A DNA stretch of 64,000 nt from contig ALYD01000003.1 in assembly GCA_000513555.1 (NCBI GenBank), positions 62,001-126,000 of the forward strand, in the 5' to 3' direction. Within the stretch, counting starts at the first letter, position 1; every line of letters starts with the position of its first letter. Shown in pieces: positions 27,351 to 36,135 of the stretch. Source of the DNA: Lachnospiraceae bacterium JC7. GTDB lineage: Bacteria > Bacillota > Clostridia > Lachnospirales > Lachnospiraceae. The translations under genes and the position numbers were made by a program. The notes below the pieces were generated by a model. The model worked only from the letters and a program-made list of their open reading frames with translations, was not told where the DNA came from and made no database searches.

Positions 27351-27379
27351 TGCGGTTCCTGAGGGAGCCGCATTTTTTA
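27351..27379 (+). terminator. Terminator of the SbcD/YhaN-like operon
   Basis: GCGGTTCC-TGAG-GGAGCCGC (one G-U) followed by ATTTTTT, after the repeat array. The repeats are therefore probably in the 3' UTR of this mRNA. Confidence 0.8.
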
Positions 27380-27380
27380 T

Positions 27381-27418
27381 GAGAAAGAGCCGGTGCTTTT
27401 CTGCACCGGCTCTTTCTC
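27381..27418. terminator. Long perfect hairpin between convergent genes
   Basis: GAGAAAGAGCCGGTGC and its exact complement around a 6-nt loop, 15 bp after the CDF stop on the minus strand. T-rich tails are weak on both sides, but a 16-bp stem here most likely ends CDF transcripts. Confidence 0.6.
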
Positions 27419-27432
27419 AACTGCCATATTAT

Positions 27433-28560
27433 TTAATCACTTATATCCGCATCCATGGTAAGTTCGATTTTGTATTCAGGGAATTCAGACTGAATCTGTT
27501 TTATTACCTCTTCGAAGATCTTTCCCCTGTCCTCTGCGGCAAATTCTATAATAACGTCAAAATTAATGACCTTTCTTATTTCATCGGCGTAAAATCCATG
27601 CATCTGAAGCACATGCTCATTGGACATAACTATCTCTCTGCAGCGGCTCAGAATATCCTGTGCCTTATCATTGGCTGTATTTATGGCATAAATGCTGATT
27701 CCCTCCATGATGACCTTATGCTCATCATATACCTTGTGGGTGATATCTCTCATAAGCCTGTCCAGTTCTCTTGCACTCATGGTGTCCAGCACTTCTATAT
27801 GAACTGAACCCATATAGGTGTCAGGACCGTAGGAATGAAGCACAAGATCGTAAGCCCCTCTTACCTCCGGAAAACTTGCGATAGTCATTTTAATTGACTT
27901 ACTGAAGGAGGAATCAACTCTTTCTCCCAGTATCTGAGACACTGTATCCCGAAGCATCTCAAAACCGGCCTTCATGATGATGAGTGAAATTACAGCGCCG
28001 AGCCATGCCTCCAGGGAGATCCCGCTGTAAATGAAGATCACAGCAGCAACCAGTGTTGAAGCTGAAATAACAGCATCAAAGGTAGCATCAGAACCGGATG
28101 CGATAAGTGAGTCGGAGTTCACCTTTTCACCTATTCCTTTTACATATCTGCCCAAAAGTATCTTTACTACTACACCGACAGCGATTATGACCAGTGTAAC
28201 AGCGCTGTAATCCGGTGTCTCCGGATCAATGATCTTTTTTATGGATTCCACAAAGGAAGTAACACCTGCATAAAATACGATGATCGCTATTACTGTTGCT
28301 GTGAGATATTCGACCCTGCCGTGCCCCAATGGGTGTTTCTTATCTGGCTGCTTTCTGGCAAGCTTTGTTCCGATTATAGTGATAACGGACGAAATTGCAT
28401 CCGAAAGATTGTTCACAGCATCAAGCACGATTGCTATGGAGTTAGACATCAGTCCGATGACAGCCTTAAATGTTGCGAGAAAAACATTGGCAATTATCCC
28501 AATGATACTTGTTCTTATAATGATTTTTCCACGATCGTTATCTTTACTTAATTGAGCCAT
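27433..28560 (-). CDS. Cation diffusion facilitator family transporter
   Basis: A 375-residue inner-membrane metal/proton antiporter (Zn, Fe or Mn export). Six helices; the metal-site helices read LDAVNNLSD and SGSDATFDAV, each giving the D-x3-D pattern of the Fe/Zn/Mn groups, and HPLGHGRVEYL is the loop after helix 2. A ferredoxin-like C-terminal dimerisation domain (VHIEV, residues ~215-300) is followed by an ~75-residue extension. AGGAGG precedes the ATG. Confidence 0.93.
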   Translation of the reverse strand: MAQLSKDNDRGKIIIRTSIIGIIANVFLATFKAVIGLMSNSIAIVLDAVNNLSDAISSVITIIGTKLARKQPDKKHPLGHGRVEYLTATVIAIIVFYAGVTSFVESIKKIIDPETPDYSAVTLVIIAVGVVVKILLGRYVKGIGEKVNSDSLIASGSDATFDAVISASTLVAAVIFIYSGISLEAWLGAVISLIIMKAGFEMLRDTVSQILGERVDSSFSKSIKMTIASFPEVRGAYDLVLHSYGPDTYMGSVHIEVLDTMSARELDRLMRDITHKVYDEHKVIMEGISIYAINTANDKAQDILSRCREIVMSNEHVLQMHGFYADEIRKVINFDVIIEFAAEDRGKIFEEVIKQIQSEFPEYKIELTMDADISD

Positions 28561-28604
28561 AATTCCTCCTGTAAAAACGCCAAGTAAAATTTGAGTATAT
28601 GAGC

Positions 28605-28634
28605 ATTATATTACCATAGATAAGTCTTTCTCAA
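28605..28634 (-). promoter_or_regulatory. Promoter of the CDF transporter
   Basis: Minus strand: TTGAGA (28629-28634), 18-bp spacer, TATAAT (28605-28610). Confidence 0.6.
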
Positions 28635-28734
28635 TGTATATTAATTACCTGATTCGGGAACAATGTGCTAAACTTGGGAATATGTTAATCATCAAAGGCC
28701 GGCAGATCGCCGGATCCTTTGGAAAGAGGTCAAA

Positions 28735-29190
28735 ATGAGATGTGTAGTTCAGGTAGTTCAGCATGCTTCGGTAACCGTTGATGATGCTGTTATAGGAAAA
28801 ATAGGCAGAGGTTTCCTTATTTTTCTCGGTGTTTCTGATACAGATACAGAAGAGTTAGCCGACAGGATGGTAAAGAAAATATGCAGTCTGCGTATCTTCC
28901 CTGATGAGAACGGAAAGACCAACTGTTCCCTTTCCGATGTTGGGGGATCAGTTCTTGTAGTAAGTCAGTTTACGCTTTATGCAAACTGTCGTAAGGGAAA
29001 TCGCCCGAGTTTTATAGAAGCGGGCGCACCGCAAAAGGCTGATGACCTGTACAGGTACTTCACAGAAAGATGCAAAGACTATGTCCGCAAGGTAGAACAC
29101 GGCGAATTCGGAGCGGATATGAAGGTCGAGCTCCTGAATGACGGTCCCTTTACTCTGATGCTGGATTCTCAGCAGTTATTTAATGAATAA
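28735..29190 (+). CDS. dtd: D-aminoacyl-tRNA deacylase
   Basis: A 151-residue enzyme that removes D-amino acids, and glycine from tRNA-Ala, in chirality proofreading. It has the two DTD signatures: VSQFTLYA near residue 79 and [11 protein letters not shown] near the end (consensus NxGPVT, with Phe for Val). AGAGG lies 7 nt before the ATG. Divergent from the CDF gene. Confidence 0.94.
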   Translation: MRCVVQVVQHASVTVDDAVIGKIGRGFLIFLGVSDTDTEELADRMVKKICSLRIFPDENGKTNCSLSDVGGSVLVVSQFTLYANCRKGNRPSFIEAGAPQKADDLYRYFTERCKDYVRKVEHGEFGADMKVELLNDGPFTLMLDSQQLFNE

Positions 29191-29206
29191 ATGCGAAAAT
29201 GAGCTT

Positions 29207-29473
29207 TCACTCTTCTATAACTTCTATCCTCAGATAATCAAAATTTACAGGTTCCACAAAAGAATCTGATCTGAAACAGGTTATGGACTTTCGCTTGAAC
29301 TCTCTGATATTGGGCTCCAGCCAGATTGGTACCGCAAGATCCATATACTCACAGATCTCTTTAAGAGCAGTGAGGACTCTGTCTGTACGTGACATAGTGT
29401 AGTCTTCCTGACGGGAAACGCAATCCTTTAGCATCTGACCGTCACGATATATGGTTCCATTCATTCTAAACAT
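29207..29473 (-). CDS. Small conserved hypothetical protein
   Basis: An 88-residue soluble protein, MFRMNGTIYRDGQML to FDYLRIEVIEE, acidic at the C-terminus. A longer frame reaches 29698, but GAGGAG lies 6 nt before the ATG at 29473 and the upstream part has low complexity and overlaps the promoter region of the divergent gene. From memory, similar 85-90-residue proteins with GxIYRDG...WL...REFKR...FDYLEI occur widely in Lachnospiraceae; no function is known to me. Confidence 0.65.
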   Translation of the reverse strand: MFRMNGTIYRDGQMLKDCVSRQEDYTMSRTDRVLTALKEICEYMDLAVPIWLEPNIREFKRKSITCFRSDSFVEPVNFDYLRIEVIEE

Positions 29474-29667
29474 ATAGATCTCCTCAAATAAGATAGTGAT
29501 AATAATAGTACATAATTCGTCATCGTTATTCAAACACATTTTCCGGAGGGGATTTTTGTGAAAAACAGTTAAAAAATGGAAAAAATTTCGTTTTGTTAAT
29601 AAATAATTCACAAAAGAGCTATATGATTGTAGTAGTCTTAATATTATGACATTAGGAGGCGGACGTA

Positions 29668-30780
29668 ATGGGAATGGAGATAGAAAATCCCCAGGCATTT
29701 TTGGACGAGGCCAAGGCAGCTATTGCTGAGTATCAGGATGTGAGAACTCAGCTTTCACAAATGAGAGACACTGAGAAACAGACTTCTGCACTTTTGGATA
29801 AGACCCGGAAGGAAGTTCAGGACAAAATCGATAAGACTCTGAAGCAGAGAAGCGAAGATCTGACTGCCACTTATGACCGCCAGATAAGTCAGGTGGAGGC
29901 CAGACTCAAGAAGAGCCAGGCAGACAGAGAAAAAGCCAGGCAGGAAGGCGTAAAAGGCCGAATAAAGAGTGAGACCGAACCTCTCGAGATCGAGAACAAA
30001 GAGCTTAAACGCCAGATCACTGCAGTCATGAAGAAGGACAACGCTCCTATGTTTTACAGCACCAGTTTCTTCTATACTCTGTTTCATCCGTCAGGTCTTG
30101 GTGAACTTTTATGTTTTCTCTCTGTGTTCATAGTCATATTTGCCCTGCTTCCATTCGGAATATATTTTCTTATTCCGAATCATCAGATCTTATATCTTGT
30201 TGCGATCTACGTAGCTGATATATTGATTTTCGGAGGAATTTATGTAGCTGTCATGAACATATCCGGAAGACATGCCGGAGCCGTTCAGCAGGGACGTGAT
30301 ATCAAAAACCGCATAAAGCTCAACAGAAAAAACATAAAGAAAAAGATAAAGCTCATCCAGAAGGATTCCAGTGAAGCAGGCTACAACCTTGAATCTTTCG
30401 ATGACGAGATAGCCAAGATTCAGCAGGAAAGAAGCGACATCATCAGCCAGAAGCAGAGTGCCCAGAACACCTTTGATACAGTCACAAGAAATATCATCAT
30501 TGATGAGATAGAGACTGCCGCGAAGCCAAAGGTTGATGAGCTTTCACTTGCATTTACCAATGCAGTGAATCGTCGTTCCGAGCTTGAAACAAAAGAGAAG
30601 GAGCAGGCCCTCAATCTCTCCAGAAATTATGAGCAGTATCTCGGAAAGGCTCACATGAGTGCGGAAGCCATAGACAAGATAAAAGCTCTTATGGAAAGCG
30701 GTGAAGCATCTTCAATTATCGATGCGGTGACCAAGCTCGATCATCCGGAGCCTGCAGCAGCCGGTGCACCGGCAAGATGA
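29668..30780 (+). CDS. Coiled-coil / two-helix membrane / coiled-coil protein
   Basis: A 370-residue protein of unknown function. Residues 1-125 are a charged coiled coil, two membrane helices lie at ~148-172 and 178-200 (LCFLSVFIVIFALLPFGIYF; ILYLVAIYVADILIFGGIYVA), and residues 210-335 are a second coiled coil ending in an Ala/Pro-rich tail. Both coils face the cytoplasm if the hairpin is inserted normally. AGGAGG precedes the ATG. The layout (long coil interrupted by a membrane hairpin) resembles the middle of the YhaN-like ATPase 3 kb away, without ATPase heads. Confidence 0.7.
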   Translation: MGMEIENPQAFLDEAKAAIAEYQDVRTQLSQMRDTEKQTSALLDKTRKEVQDKIDKTLKQRSEDLTATYDRQISQVEARLKKSQADREKARQEGVKGRIKSETEPLEIENKELKRQITAVMKKDNAPMFYSTSFFYTLFHPSGLGELLCFLSVFIVIFALLPFGIYFLIPNHQILYLVAIYVADILIFGGIYVAVMNISGRHAGAVQQGRDIKNRIKLNRKNIKKKIKLIQKDSSEAGYNLESFDDEIAKIQQERSDIISQKQSAQNTFDTVTRNIIIDEIETAAKPKVDELSLAFTNAVNRRSELETKEKEQALNLSRNYEQYLGKAHMSAEAIDKIKALMESGEASSIIDAVTKLDHPEPAAAGAPAR

Positions 30781-30830
30781 CCTTTTCACTCCGGCACGAT
30801 CTTTATTGATCCGAATAGCGATAAGTATCT

Positions 30831-30861
30831 GCAGTCATCCATAATGGATGACTGCTTTTTT
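30831..30861 (+). terminator. Terminator of the coiled-coil membrane protein gene
   Basis: GCAGTCATCC-ATAAT-GGATGACTGC followed by TTTTTT. Confidence 0.93.
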
Positions 30862-30883
30862 GTTGAACCATCAGCTTTTGCAA

Positions 30884-30911
30884 TAAAAAATGCGGTTCCC
30901 AAGGAACCGCA
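30884..30911 (-). terminator. Terminator of hit-murG-mtnN
   Basis: Minus strand: TGCGGTTCC-TTG-GGAACCGCA followed by TTTTT. Confidence 0.9.
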
Positions 30912-30934
30912 CATGATTTTAAAAAGATTATTCT

Positions 30935-31627
30935 TTACAGTCTTCCTACAAGTGCCTCTGTAAGAGCTACACAGTGCTCAATGGCCTTTTTCTCGAAGGT
31001 AGGGTAATCCATCTGAGCCGAATCGTCAGCCTTATCGGAAATGGCACGGATGATTACAAACGGGACCTTGTTCTGCCATGCTACCTGAGCTATGGCCGCA
31101 CCTTCCATCTCACAGCACTTTCCCTGGAAATGCTTGATTATCCACTCTTTCGTCGCTCCGTCAGATACAAACTTGTCACCGCTGCATACACGTCCGATAA
31201 AGGTATGAATATCTGAATTCACTCTGCGGTTCTCTTCTTCTGCAAAGGCAATAAGCTTATCATCAGCCTTAAACTCCATGGTACCCACTCTCGGAACCTC
31301 TCCAAGCTTATATCCGAAGTTTGTGGCATCCATATCATACTGTACCGCATCCTCGGATATAACGATGTCTCCGATGTCGATATGAGCATCCAGAGAACCT
31401 GCTATACCGGTATTTATTACACAATCAACATTATAACGGTCTATAAGGATGGCAGTGCATGCTCCGGCATTAACTTTACCGATTCCGGAACGTACAACCG
31501 TAACGTCCTTTCCGTTAAGCTTTCCTGTTACAAACGAAAGTCCGTTGTGTTCCTCTGTCTTCGCATCGGTTATAGAAGCCTTGAGCTTCTCAACCTCTTC
31601 ATCCATTGCTCCTATAATTCCTATCAT
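30935..31627 (-). CDS. mtnN: 5'-methylthioadenosine/S-adenosylhomocysteine nucleosidase
   Basis: A 230-residue enzyme that splits adenine from MTA and SAH, feeding methionine salvage and autoinducer-2 precursor formation. MIGIIGAMDEEVEKLK, VVRSGIGKVNAG, CCEMEGAAIAQVA (substrate Glu) and VIIRAISDKADD (catalytic Asp) are all present and of standard spacing. GAGGAG precedes the ATG. It ends the hit-murG-mtnN operon, 58 bp after murG. Confidence 0.95.
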   Translation of the reverse strand: MIGIIGAMDEEVEKLKASITDAKTEEHNGLSFVTGKLNGKDVTVVRSGIGKVNAGACTAILIDRYNVDCVINTGIAGSLDAHIDIGDIVISEDAVQYDMDATNFGYKLGEVPRVGTMEFKADDKLIAFAEEENRRVNSDIHTFIGRVCSGDKFVSDGATKEWIIKHFQGKCCEMEGAAIAQVAWQNKVPFVIIRAISDKADDSAQMDYPTFEKKAIEHCVALTEALVGRL

Positions 31628-31685
31628 ACTTTCTCCTCTGTTTCAGACGGTTTATACGCCTGAATAATGTTTTAAAGTAAGTTTT

Positions 31686-32783
31686 TCACTTACACTTTTT
31701 AGCCTGATTCTCCTTGACCACATCTCTCAGGACCTGAATAACATGATCCACACCATTACTCTGATTCGAGTTCTGCATCGCGATTATGTATCCCGATTTT
31801 TTGAGATAAACTTCCTTTATTGCATTAAACAGAAGTTCCCTGTCCTTCTCCATCTCATGCTGGTCGAGAACATAGCTGAATCCCTGCTTTTCAAAAGACT
31901 CCGCATTAAGTATCTGATCTCCTCTGCTGGCATCCAGCGGCAGCGGTATAAGGATGTTCGGCTTCTTAAGTGCGAGAAGCTCGCAGATAACATTGGCACC
32001 CGCTCTCGATATGACCACATCCGCAAGTGCATAAAGATTCCGTAAACCGTTGGTTATGAACTCATACTGTCTGTATCCGGCTGTACCTTCAAGAGAAGTG
32101 TCCAGATTTCCCTTTCCGCAGACATGTACCACATCAAAATCCTCAAGTATCCTTGGAAGAAGCTCTCTCACTGCATTGTTGATAGCTACAGATCCGAGGG
32201 ATCCTCCGATGATCATAAGCACAGGCTTTTTGCCGGAAAATCCGGTCATTTCGAGTCCTTCCTCTCTGGTACCCCTAAGAAGTATCTCTCTGATGGGGGA
32301 GCCTGTGAGGACCGCTTTTCCCTCAGGCAAAGACTTTAATGTCTCAGGGAAATTACAGCATATCTTCTCTGCAGCATTAAGGCAGAGCCTGTTGGCAAGA
32401 CCGGGAGTCATATCGGACTCGTGGGTCACTACAGGAATGTGAAGACTGTGGGCTGCCCATACCACGGGAACCGCAACGAATCCACCCTTACTGAAAACTA
32501 TGTCAGGCTTTATCTCCTTCAGCGTCTTCCTCGCTTCTCTGTAGCCCTTCAGGACTCTAAGAGGATCAGAGAAATTCTTTATATCAAAATATCTTCGAAG
32601 CTTACCTGTTGCGATACCGGTATAAGGCACATTCTCCTTTTCCATCATCTGCTTCTCTATGCCGTCATATGAGCCGATATAATGAACCTCATAACCATCC
32701 TGCCTCATCCGTGGCAAAAGCGCGATATTGGCTGTAACGTGTCCGGCTGTTCCGCCTCCCGTCAGCACTACTTTTCCTATCAT
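31686..32783 (-). CDS. murG: UDP-GlcNAc:undecaprenyl-P-P-MurNAc-pentapeptide GlcNAc transferase
   Basis: A 365-residue membrane-associated GT-B enzyme that makes lipid II from lipid I in peptidoglycan synthesis. TGGGTAGHVTANIAL is the first Gly-rich loop (here HVTANIAL in place of the HV.PALAL form), GGFVAVPVVWAA and HESDMTPGLANRL follow, and the donor site reads IIGGSLGS and SRAGANVICELLALKKPNILIPLP. It lies outside a dcw cluster, between hit and mtnN, 11 bp after hit. Confidence 0.93.
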   Translation of the reverse strand: MIGKVVLTGGGTAGHVTANIALLPRMRQDGYEVHYIGSYDGIEKQMMEKENVPYTGIATGKLRRYFDIKNFSDPLRVLKGYREARKTLKEIKPDIVFSKGGFVAVPVVWAAHSLHIPVVTHESDMTPGLANRLCLNAAEKICCNFPETLKSLPEGKAVLTGSPIREILLRGTREEGLEMTGFSGKKPVLMIIGGSLGSVAINNAVRELLPRILEDFDVVHVCGKGNLDTSLEGTAGYRQYEFITNGLRNLYALADVVISRAGANVICELLALKKPNILIPLPLDASRGDQILNAESFEKQGFSYVLDQHEMEKDRELLFNAIKEVYLKKSGYIIAMQNSNQSNGVDHVIQVLRDVVKENQAKKCK

Positions 32784-32794
32784 CTGACTTCTCC

Positions 32795-33211
32795 TTAAAG
32801 TGCTTTCCTGAGTTTTTCACAGGTCTCAGAAAGCTTTTCTGCAGAAACCTCATTAGGCTTCCATAAAACCATCTCTTTCTCAGTACCGTATCTCGGAATG
32901 ATATGGGTATGGAAATGATGCACTGTCTGACCTGCTGCCTCTCCGTTGTTCTGAACCACGTTGAATCCCTTGGCGCCGAGACCTGAAAGCATAGCCTTTC
33001 CTATCTTTCCCGCAAGCGGCATAACCCCTGAAGCGATCTCATCAGGAAGCTCTGTAAGATTTGCATAATGCTCCTTAGGAAGGATAAGCACATGTCCCTC
33101 TGTTGCCGGGTTCGCATCAAAAATAACTCTGTAGGAATCATCCTCATAAAGTGTTGTTGTCGGGATAACTCCGTTTGCTAATTTACAAAAAATACAATTA
33201 TCATCTTTCAT
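32795..33211 (-). CDS. HIT family protein (Hint-like nucleotide phosphoramidase)
   Basis: A 138-residue cytoplasmic nucleotide hydrolase. CIFCKLANGVIPTTTLYEDD opens it and the histidine triad reads HHFHTHIIPR. AGGAG precedes the ATG. First gene of hit-murG-mtnN; the cellular substrate of bacterial Hint proteins is poorly known. Confidence 0.94.
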   Translation of the reverse strand: MKDDNCIFCKLANGVIPTTTLYEDDSYRVIFDANPATEGHVLILPKEHYANLTELPDEIASGVMPLAGKIGKAMLSGLGAKGFNVVQNNGEAAGQTVHHFHTHIIPRYGTEKEMVLWKPNEVSAEKLSETCEKLRKAL

Positions 33212-33267
33212 GGTCTGTTCTCCTAACTTAAGGAAAGTATTTTTTCTTATTTTAAAAAACTAAAAAT

Positions 33268-33296
33268 ATTATAGTATCATGTTTATCCTTAGACAA
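33268..33296 (-). promoter_or_regulatory. Promoter of hit-murG-mtnN
   Basis: Minus strand: TTGTCT (33291-33296), 17-bp spacer, TATAAT (33268-33273). Confidence 0.65.
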
Positions 33297-33325
33297 GTCG
33301 TCGCGGATTTATCCCTATGTAATCA

Positions 33326-33353
33326 TTGACAAAATATCCCAAAGCTTTACAAT
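33326..33353 (+). promoter_or_regulatory. Promoter of the DUF4250 gene
   Basis: TTGACA (33326-33331), 16-bp spacer, TACAAT (33348-33353). Confidence 0.65.
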
Positions 33354-33443
33354 GGGATGTTACAGAAGAATGATCCAAGGTCCCGGGGATCTGTTCTTTC
33401 ACTCCGGAAAAGACCTGAACATTATATAGAAAAGGAGTATGCC

Positions 33444-33620
33444 ATGTCCATCCCAAAAGACCCTTTTATGCTTATGAGTTATATAAACACACAGCTTCGT
33501 GACAATTATGATTCTCTGGACAGTCTGTGTGCTGCCTTAGATCTTGACAGAACATCTCTTGAGAAGACTCTCGCCTCAGCTGACATCCACTATAATTCTT
33601 CACTCAATCAGTTCAGATGA
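33444..33620 (+). CDS. DUF4250 family small protein
   Basis: A 58-residue protein: MSIPKDPFMLMSYINTQLRD, YDSLDSLCAALDLD, ending YNSSLNQFR. This is the DUF4250 pattern (PKDPxMLxSxxNxxLRD...NQF), small cytosolic proteins of Firmicutes and some Gammaproteobacteria with no known role. The frame opens at 33357, but AAAAGGAG lies 6 nt before the ATG at 33444, where family similarity begins. Confidence 0.85.
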   Translation: MSIPKDPFMLMSYINTQLRDNYDSLDSLCAALDLDRTSLEKTLASADIHYNSSLNQFR

Positions 33621-33682
33621 TGTCAAAGCAGTAAACAGCCTCTCAGCGACCGGTTCCCGAATACATGTTGATATCACAACAT

Positions 33683-33740
33683 AAAAAACCTCTATATCCA
33701 TGATTTCAAGCCTGAAACCGGATATAGAGGTTTTATTTTT
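33683..33740. terminator. Long bidirectional terminator
   Basis: AAAACCTCTATATCC pairs perfectly with GGATATAGAGGTTTT; T-rich on both sides. It serves the DUF4250 gene and the lipoprotein gene that ends at 33761. Confidence 0.9.
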
Positions 33741-33760
33741 ATGATCTTTTTTAATGTCTG

Positions 33761-34660
33761 TCACTCGATAACAGTGATTCCGTTACATGTTGAAACTCTC
33801 ATACGGATAGAATCGGTATAGCTGATCTTAACCTTCTTGCCTGTTGACTCCTGAGCGAGCTTTGCAAGAGACTCATCTCCGTCAACTGTGAAACCGAACA
33901 CATCTCCGTCATCGGTCTTGAGATATACGATACCTGTCTTGAACTGTGCAAGTGTTCCCTTGATCTCAAACACCTCTGAAGCAGGATCCTCCATCATTTC
34001 CTCTGTACAGATACGATATGTAACAGCACTGTCTGATCCGAGCTTTCCGATATAAAGTGCCTGAGCGTAATCGCCAACCTTTGCCTCACCTACAGTAGTT
34101 GCATATGAAGGAATCTTAAATGTATATTCCTCGCCATCCTTTGGTCCGTCATCACTGTTGATGCCTTCATCCTCACGAATGGTCACAGATTTATCATCGA
34201 TCTTTACGATCTCACCGTAAACCTGAGGCTCTGAAGAATAATCTTCAGATGTATACTCATAAGGTACTGCCATAACGACCTCGGCTACCTTTGCTCCGTC
34301 AGCCGGCACATCAGTGTCGCCCTCGAAGAAGATAGTAACTTCATCACCCGGCATAAGCTCCCAGGCAGGATTTACAAATGCATCTGTTGTATCAACTGTG
34401 ATGCTTGTTCCGTCTTCATATTCAACCGTAAGCTTTGTTCCGTCCACCTTCTGAACAGTAGCCTGAAACTCCGCCATTCCGGATACATCTACAGGGCCGG
34501 CGATACTGCTGTCTCCGTCAACTCCAAGTCCATCGGATCCGGATGTATTCTCTGAGGCTGTTGTTTCCTGAGCCTTTGTCTCTTCCTTCTTTTCTCCGCT
34601 GCAAGCCGCAAGTGAAACCACCATCATGGCTGCAAGGGCTGTATATAACCATTTCTTCAT
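33761..34660 (-). CDS. Lipoprotein with repeated beta domains, function unknown
   Basis: A 299-residue secreted lipoprotein: signal MKKWLYTALAAMMVVSLAAC with the lipid-modified Cys at 20, then a Thr/Ser/Glu-rich linker (~25-60). The rest holds three similar all-beta stretches, each beginning with a phrase like AEFQATVQKVDGTKLTVEY, VYGEIVKIDDKSVTI or FEIKGTLAQFKTGIVYLKT, suggesting OB- or SH3-like barrels in tandem. The protein is acidic. GAGGAG precedes the ATG. No family recognised; a binding or scaffold role on the cell surface is possible. Confidence 0.75.
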   Translation of the reverse strand: MKKWLYTALAAMMVVSLAACSGEKKEETKAQETTASENTSGSDGLGVDGDSSIAGPVDVSGMAEFQATVQKVDGTKLTVEYEDGTSITVDTTDAFVNPAWELMPGDEVTIFFEGDTDVPADGAKVAEVVMAVPYEYTSEDYSSEPQVYGEIVKIDDKSVTIREDEGINSDDGPKDGEEYTFKIPSYATTVGEAKVGDYAQALYIGKLGSDSAVTYRICTEEMMEDPASEVFEIKGTLAQFKTGIVYLKTDDGDVFGFTVDGDESLAKLAQESTGKKVKISYTDSIRMRVSTCNGITVIE

Positions 34661-34754
34661 AATCTAATCTCCTCAATGTGAATCTAAAAATCAAGCGATA
34701 TTAAAAATAGCACTAAAGATTTTTTTCTTCCACTGCATTCACCTTAACTCTTTA

Positions 34755-36038
34755 TTAAGTTTTCTTATGACTATGCGGAAAATGGTAGAACTCCTTATCC
34801 TTTATGGCATCGGGCAGATACTGCTGCTCCACCCAGTTTCCGGGATAGTCATGAGGATATTTATATCCCACTCCTCTTCCAAGTTCAGCACTCGCCTTGT
34901 AATGCGCATCCTGAAGATATGGCGGTATAGGCAATCCTCCGGAACGCTCTACCTCATCCATGGCATCAAAAATGGCAGTACAGCAGGCGTTGGACTTTGG
35001 CGCTGATGCAATATATGTGCAGGCCTGGGAAAGGATGATCTGGGCCTCTGGCATACCTACTCGTTCTATGGCGAGAAAAGCATTGGTGGCCACCACCAGT
35101 GCCTGAGGGTCAGCATTGCCCACATCCTCGGAGGCACAGATCACCATACGACGGGCTATGAACTTTATATCCTCTCCGGCTTTCAGCATCCTTGCAAGAT
35201 AGTATACTGCAGCATCAGGATCCGAGCCTCTCATGGACTTGATAAACGCTGAAATCGTATCATAATGATTATCTCCATCCTTATCATAGCGCACAGCTCT
35301 TTTCTGTATACACTCCGCCGCCACATTAAGGGTGATGTGTATACGCCCGTCCGGATCCCTGTCCGTAGTCAGTACAGCAAGCTCTATGGCGTTGAGAGCA
35401 GCTCTTGCATCTCCATTGGCAGTATGTGAAAGAAAATCTCTGGCCTCTTCATCGATATAACCGTGGAATGAGCCGACTCCCTTTCTTGTATCTGTAAGCG
35501 CCCTGTCGATGAGGGTGCCAATGTTTTCAGCCGAAAGCGGTCGAAGCTCAAATATACGTGATCTGGATATAAGCGCGCTGTTCACCTCAAAATACGGATT
35601 CTCTGTGGTAGCGCCTATCAGCGTTACCGTTCCGTCCTCCACATGAGGAAGAAGATAGTCCTGCTGCGCCTTGTTGAAACGATGAATCTCGTCTACAAAA
35701 AGTATGGTCTTGCGTCCATATCCGCCCTGATTCTGCTTAGCTCTTGCAACTACATCCTCCAGGTCCTTTTTACCTGCCACTGTGGCATTTACGGATTCAA
35801 AATCAGCACTGGTGGTACGGGCGATCACCTTGGCAAGGGTGGTCTTGCCTGTTCCCGGCGGTCCGTAGAAAATAATGGAGCCGAGTTTATCTGCCTTTAT
35901 GGCACGATAAAGCAGCTTTCCGGGGGCGATGATATGTTCCTGCCCTACCACCTCTTCCAGGGTCTCCGGTCTCAGTCTAGATGCAAGAGGTGCTTCGTCT
36001 TCCTTATTTTTCTCTGCCATATATTCAAAAAGATCCAT
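34755..36038 (-). CDS. rarA: Replication-associated recombination protein RarA (MgsA)
   Basis: A 427-residue AAA+ clamp-loader-like ATPase acting at stalled forks. RLRPETLEEVVGQEHI, Walker A GPPGTGKTTLAKVIA, Walker B ILFVDEIHRFNKAQQD and the sensor text LIGATTENPYFEVNSALISR are diagnostic, and SEDVGNADPQALVVA marks the C-terminal tetramerisation part. AGGAGG precedes the ATG. Confidence 0.95.
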   Translation of the reverse strand: MDLFEYMAEKNKEDEAPLASRLRPETLEEVVGQEHIIAPGKLLYRAIKADKLGSIIFYGPPGTGKTTLAKVIARTTSADFESVNATVAGKKDLEDVVARAKQNQGGYGRKTILFVDEIHRFNKAQQDYLLPHVEDGTVTLIGATTENPYFEVNSALISRSRIFELRPLSAENIGTLIDRALTDTRKGVGSFHGYIDEEARDFLSHTANGDARAALNAIELAVLTTDRDPDGRIHITLNVAAECIQKRAVRYDKDGDNHYDTISAFIKSMRGSDPDAAVYYLARMLKAGEDIKFIARRMVICASEDVGNADPQALVVATNAFLAIERVGMPEAQIILSQACTYIASAPKSNACCTAIFDAMDEVERSGGLPIPPYLQDAHYKASAELGRGVGYKYPHDYPGNWVEQQYLPDAIKDKEFYHFPHSHKKT

Positions 36039-36135
36039 ATTCTTCCTCCTGATTCATGATACGATCATTGCAAGTCTTATCATGTCACACAAAAACTGTT
36101 TAAATTTTAGGAATGCTTAATTACACTTCCGGGTA

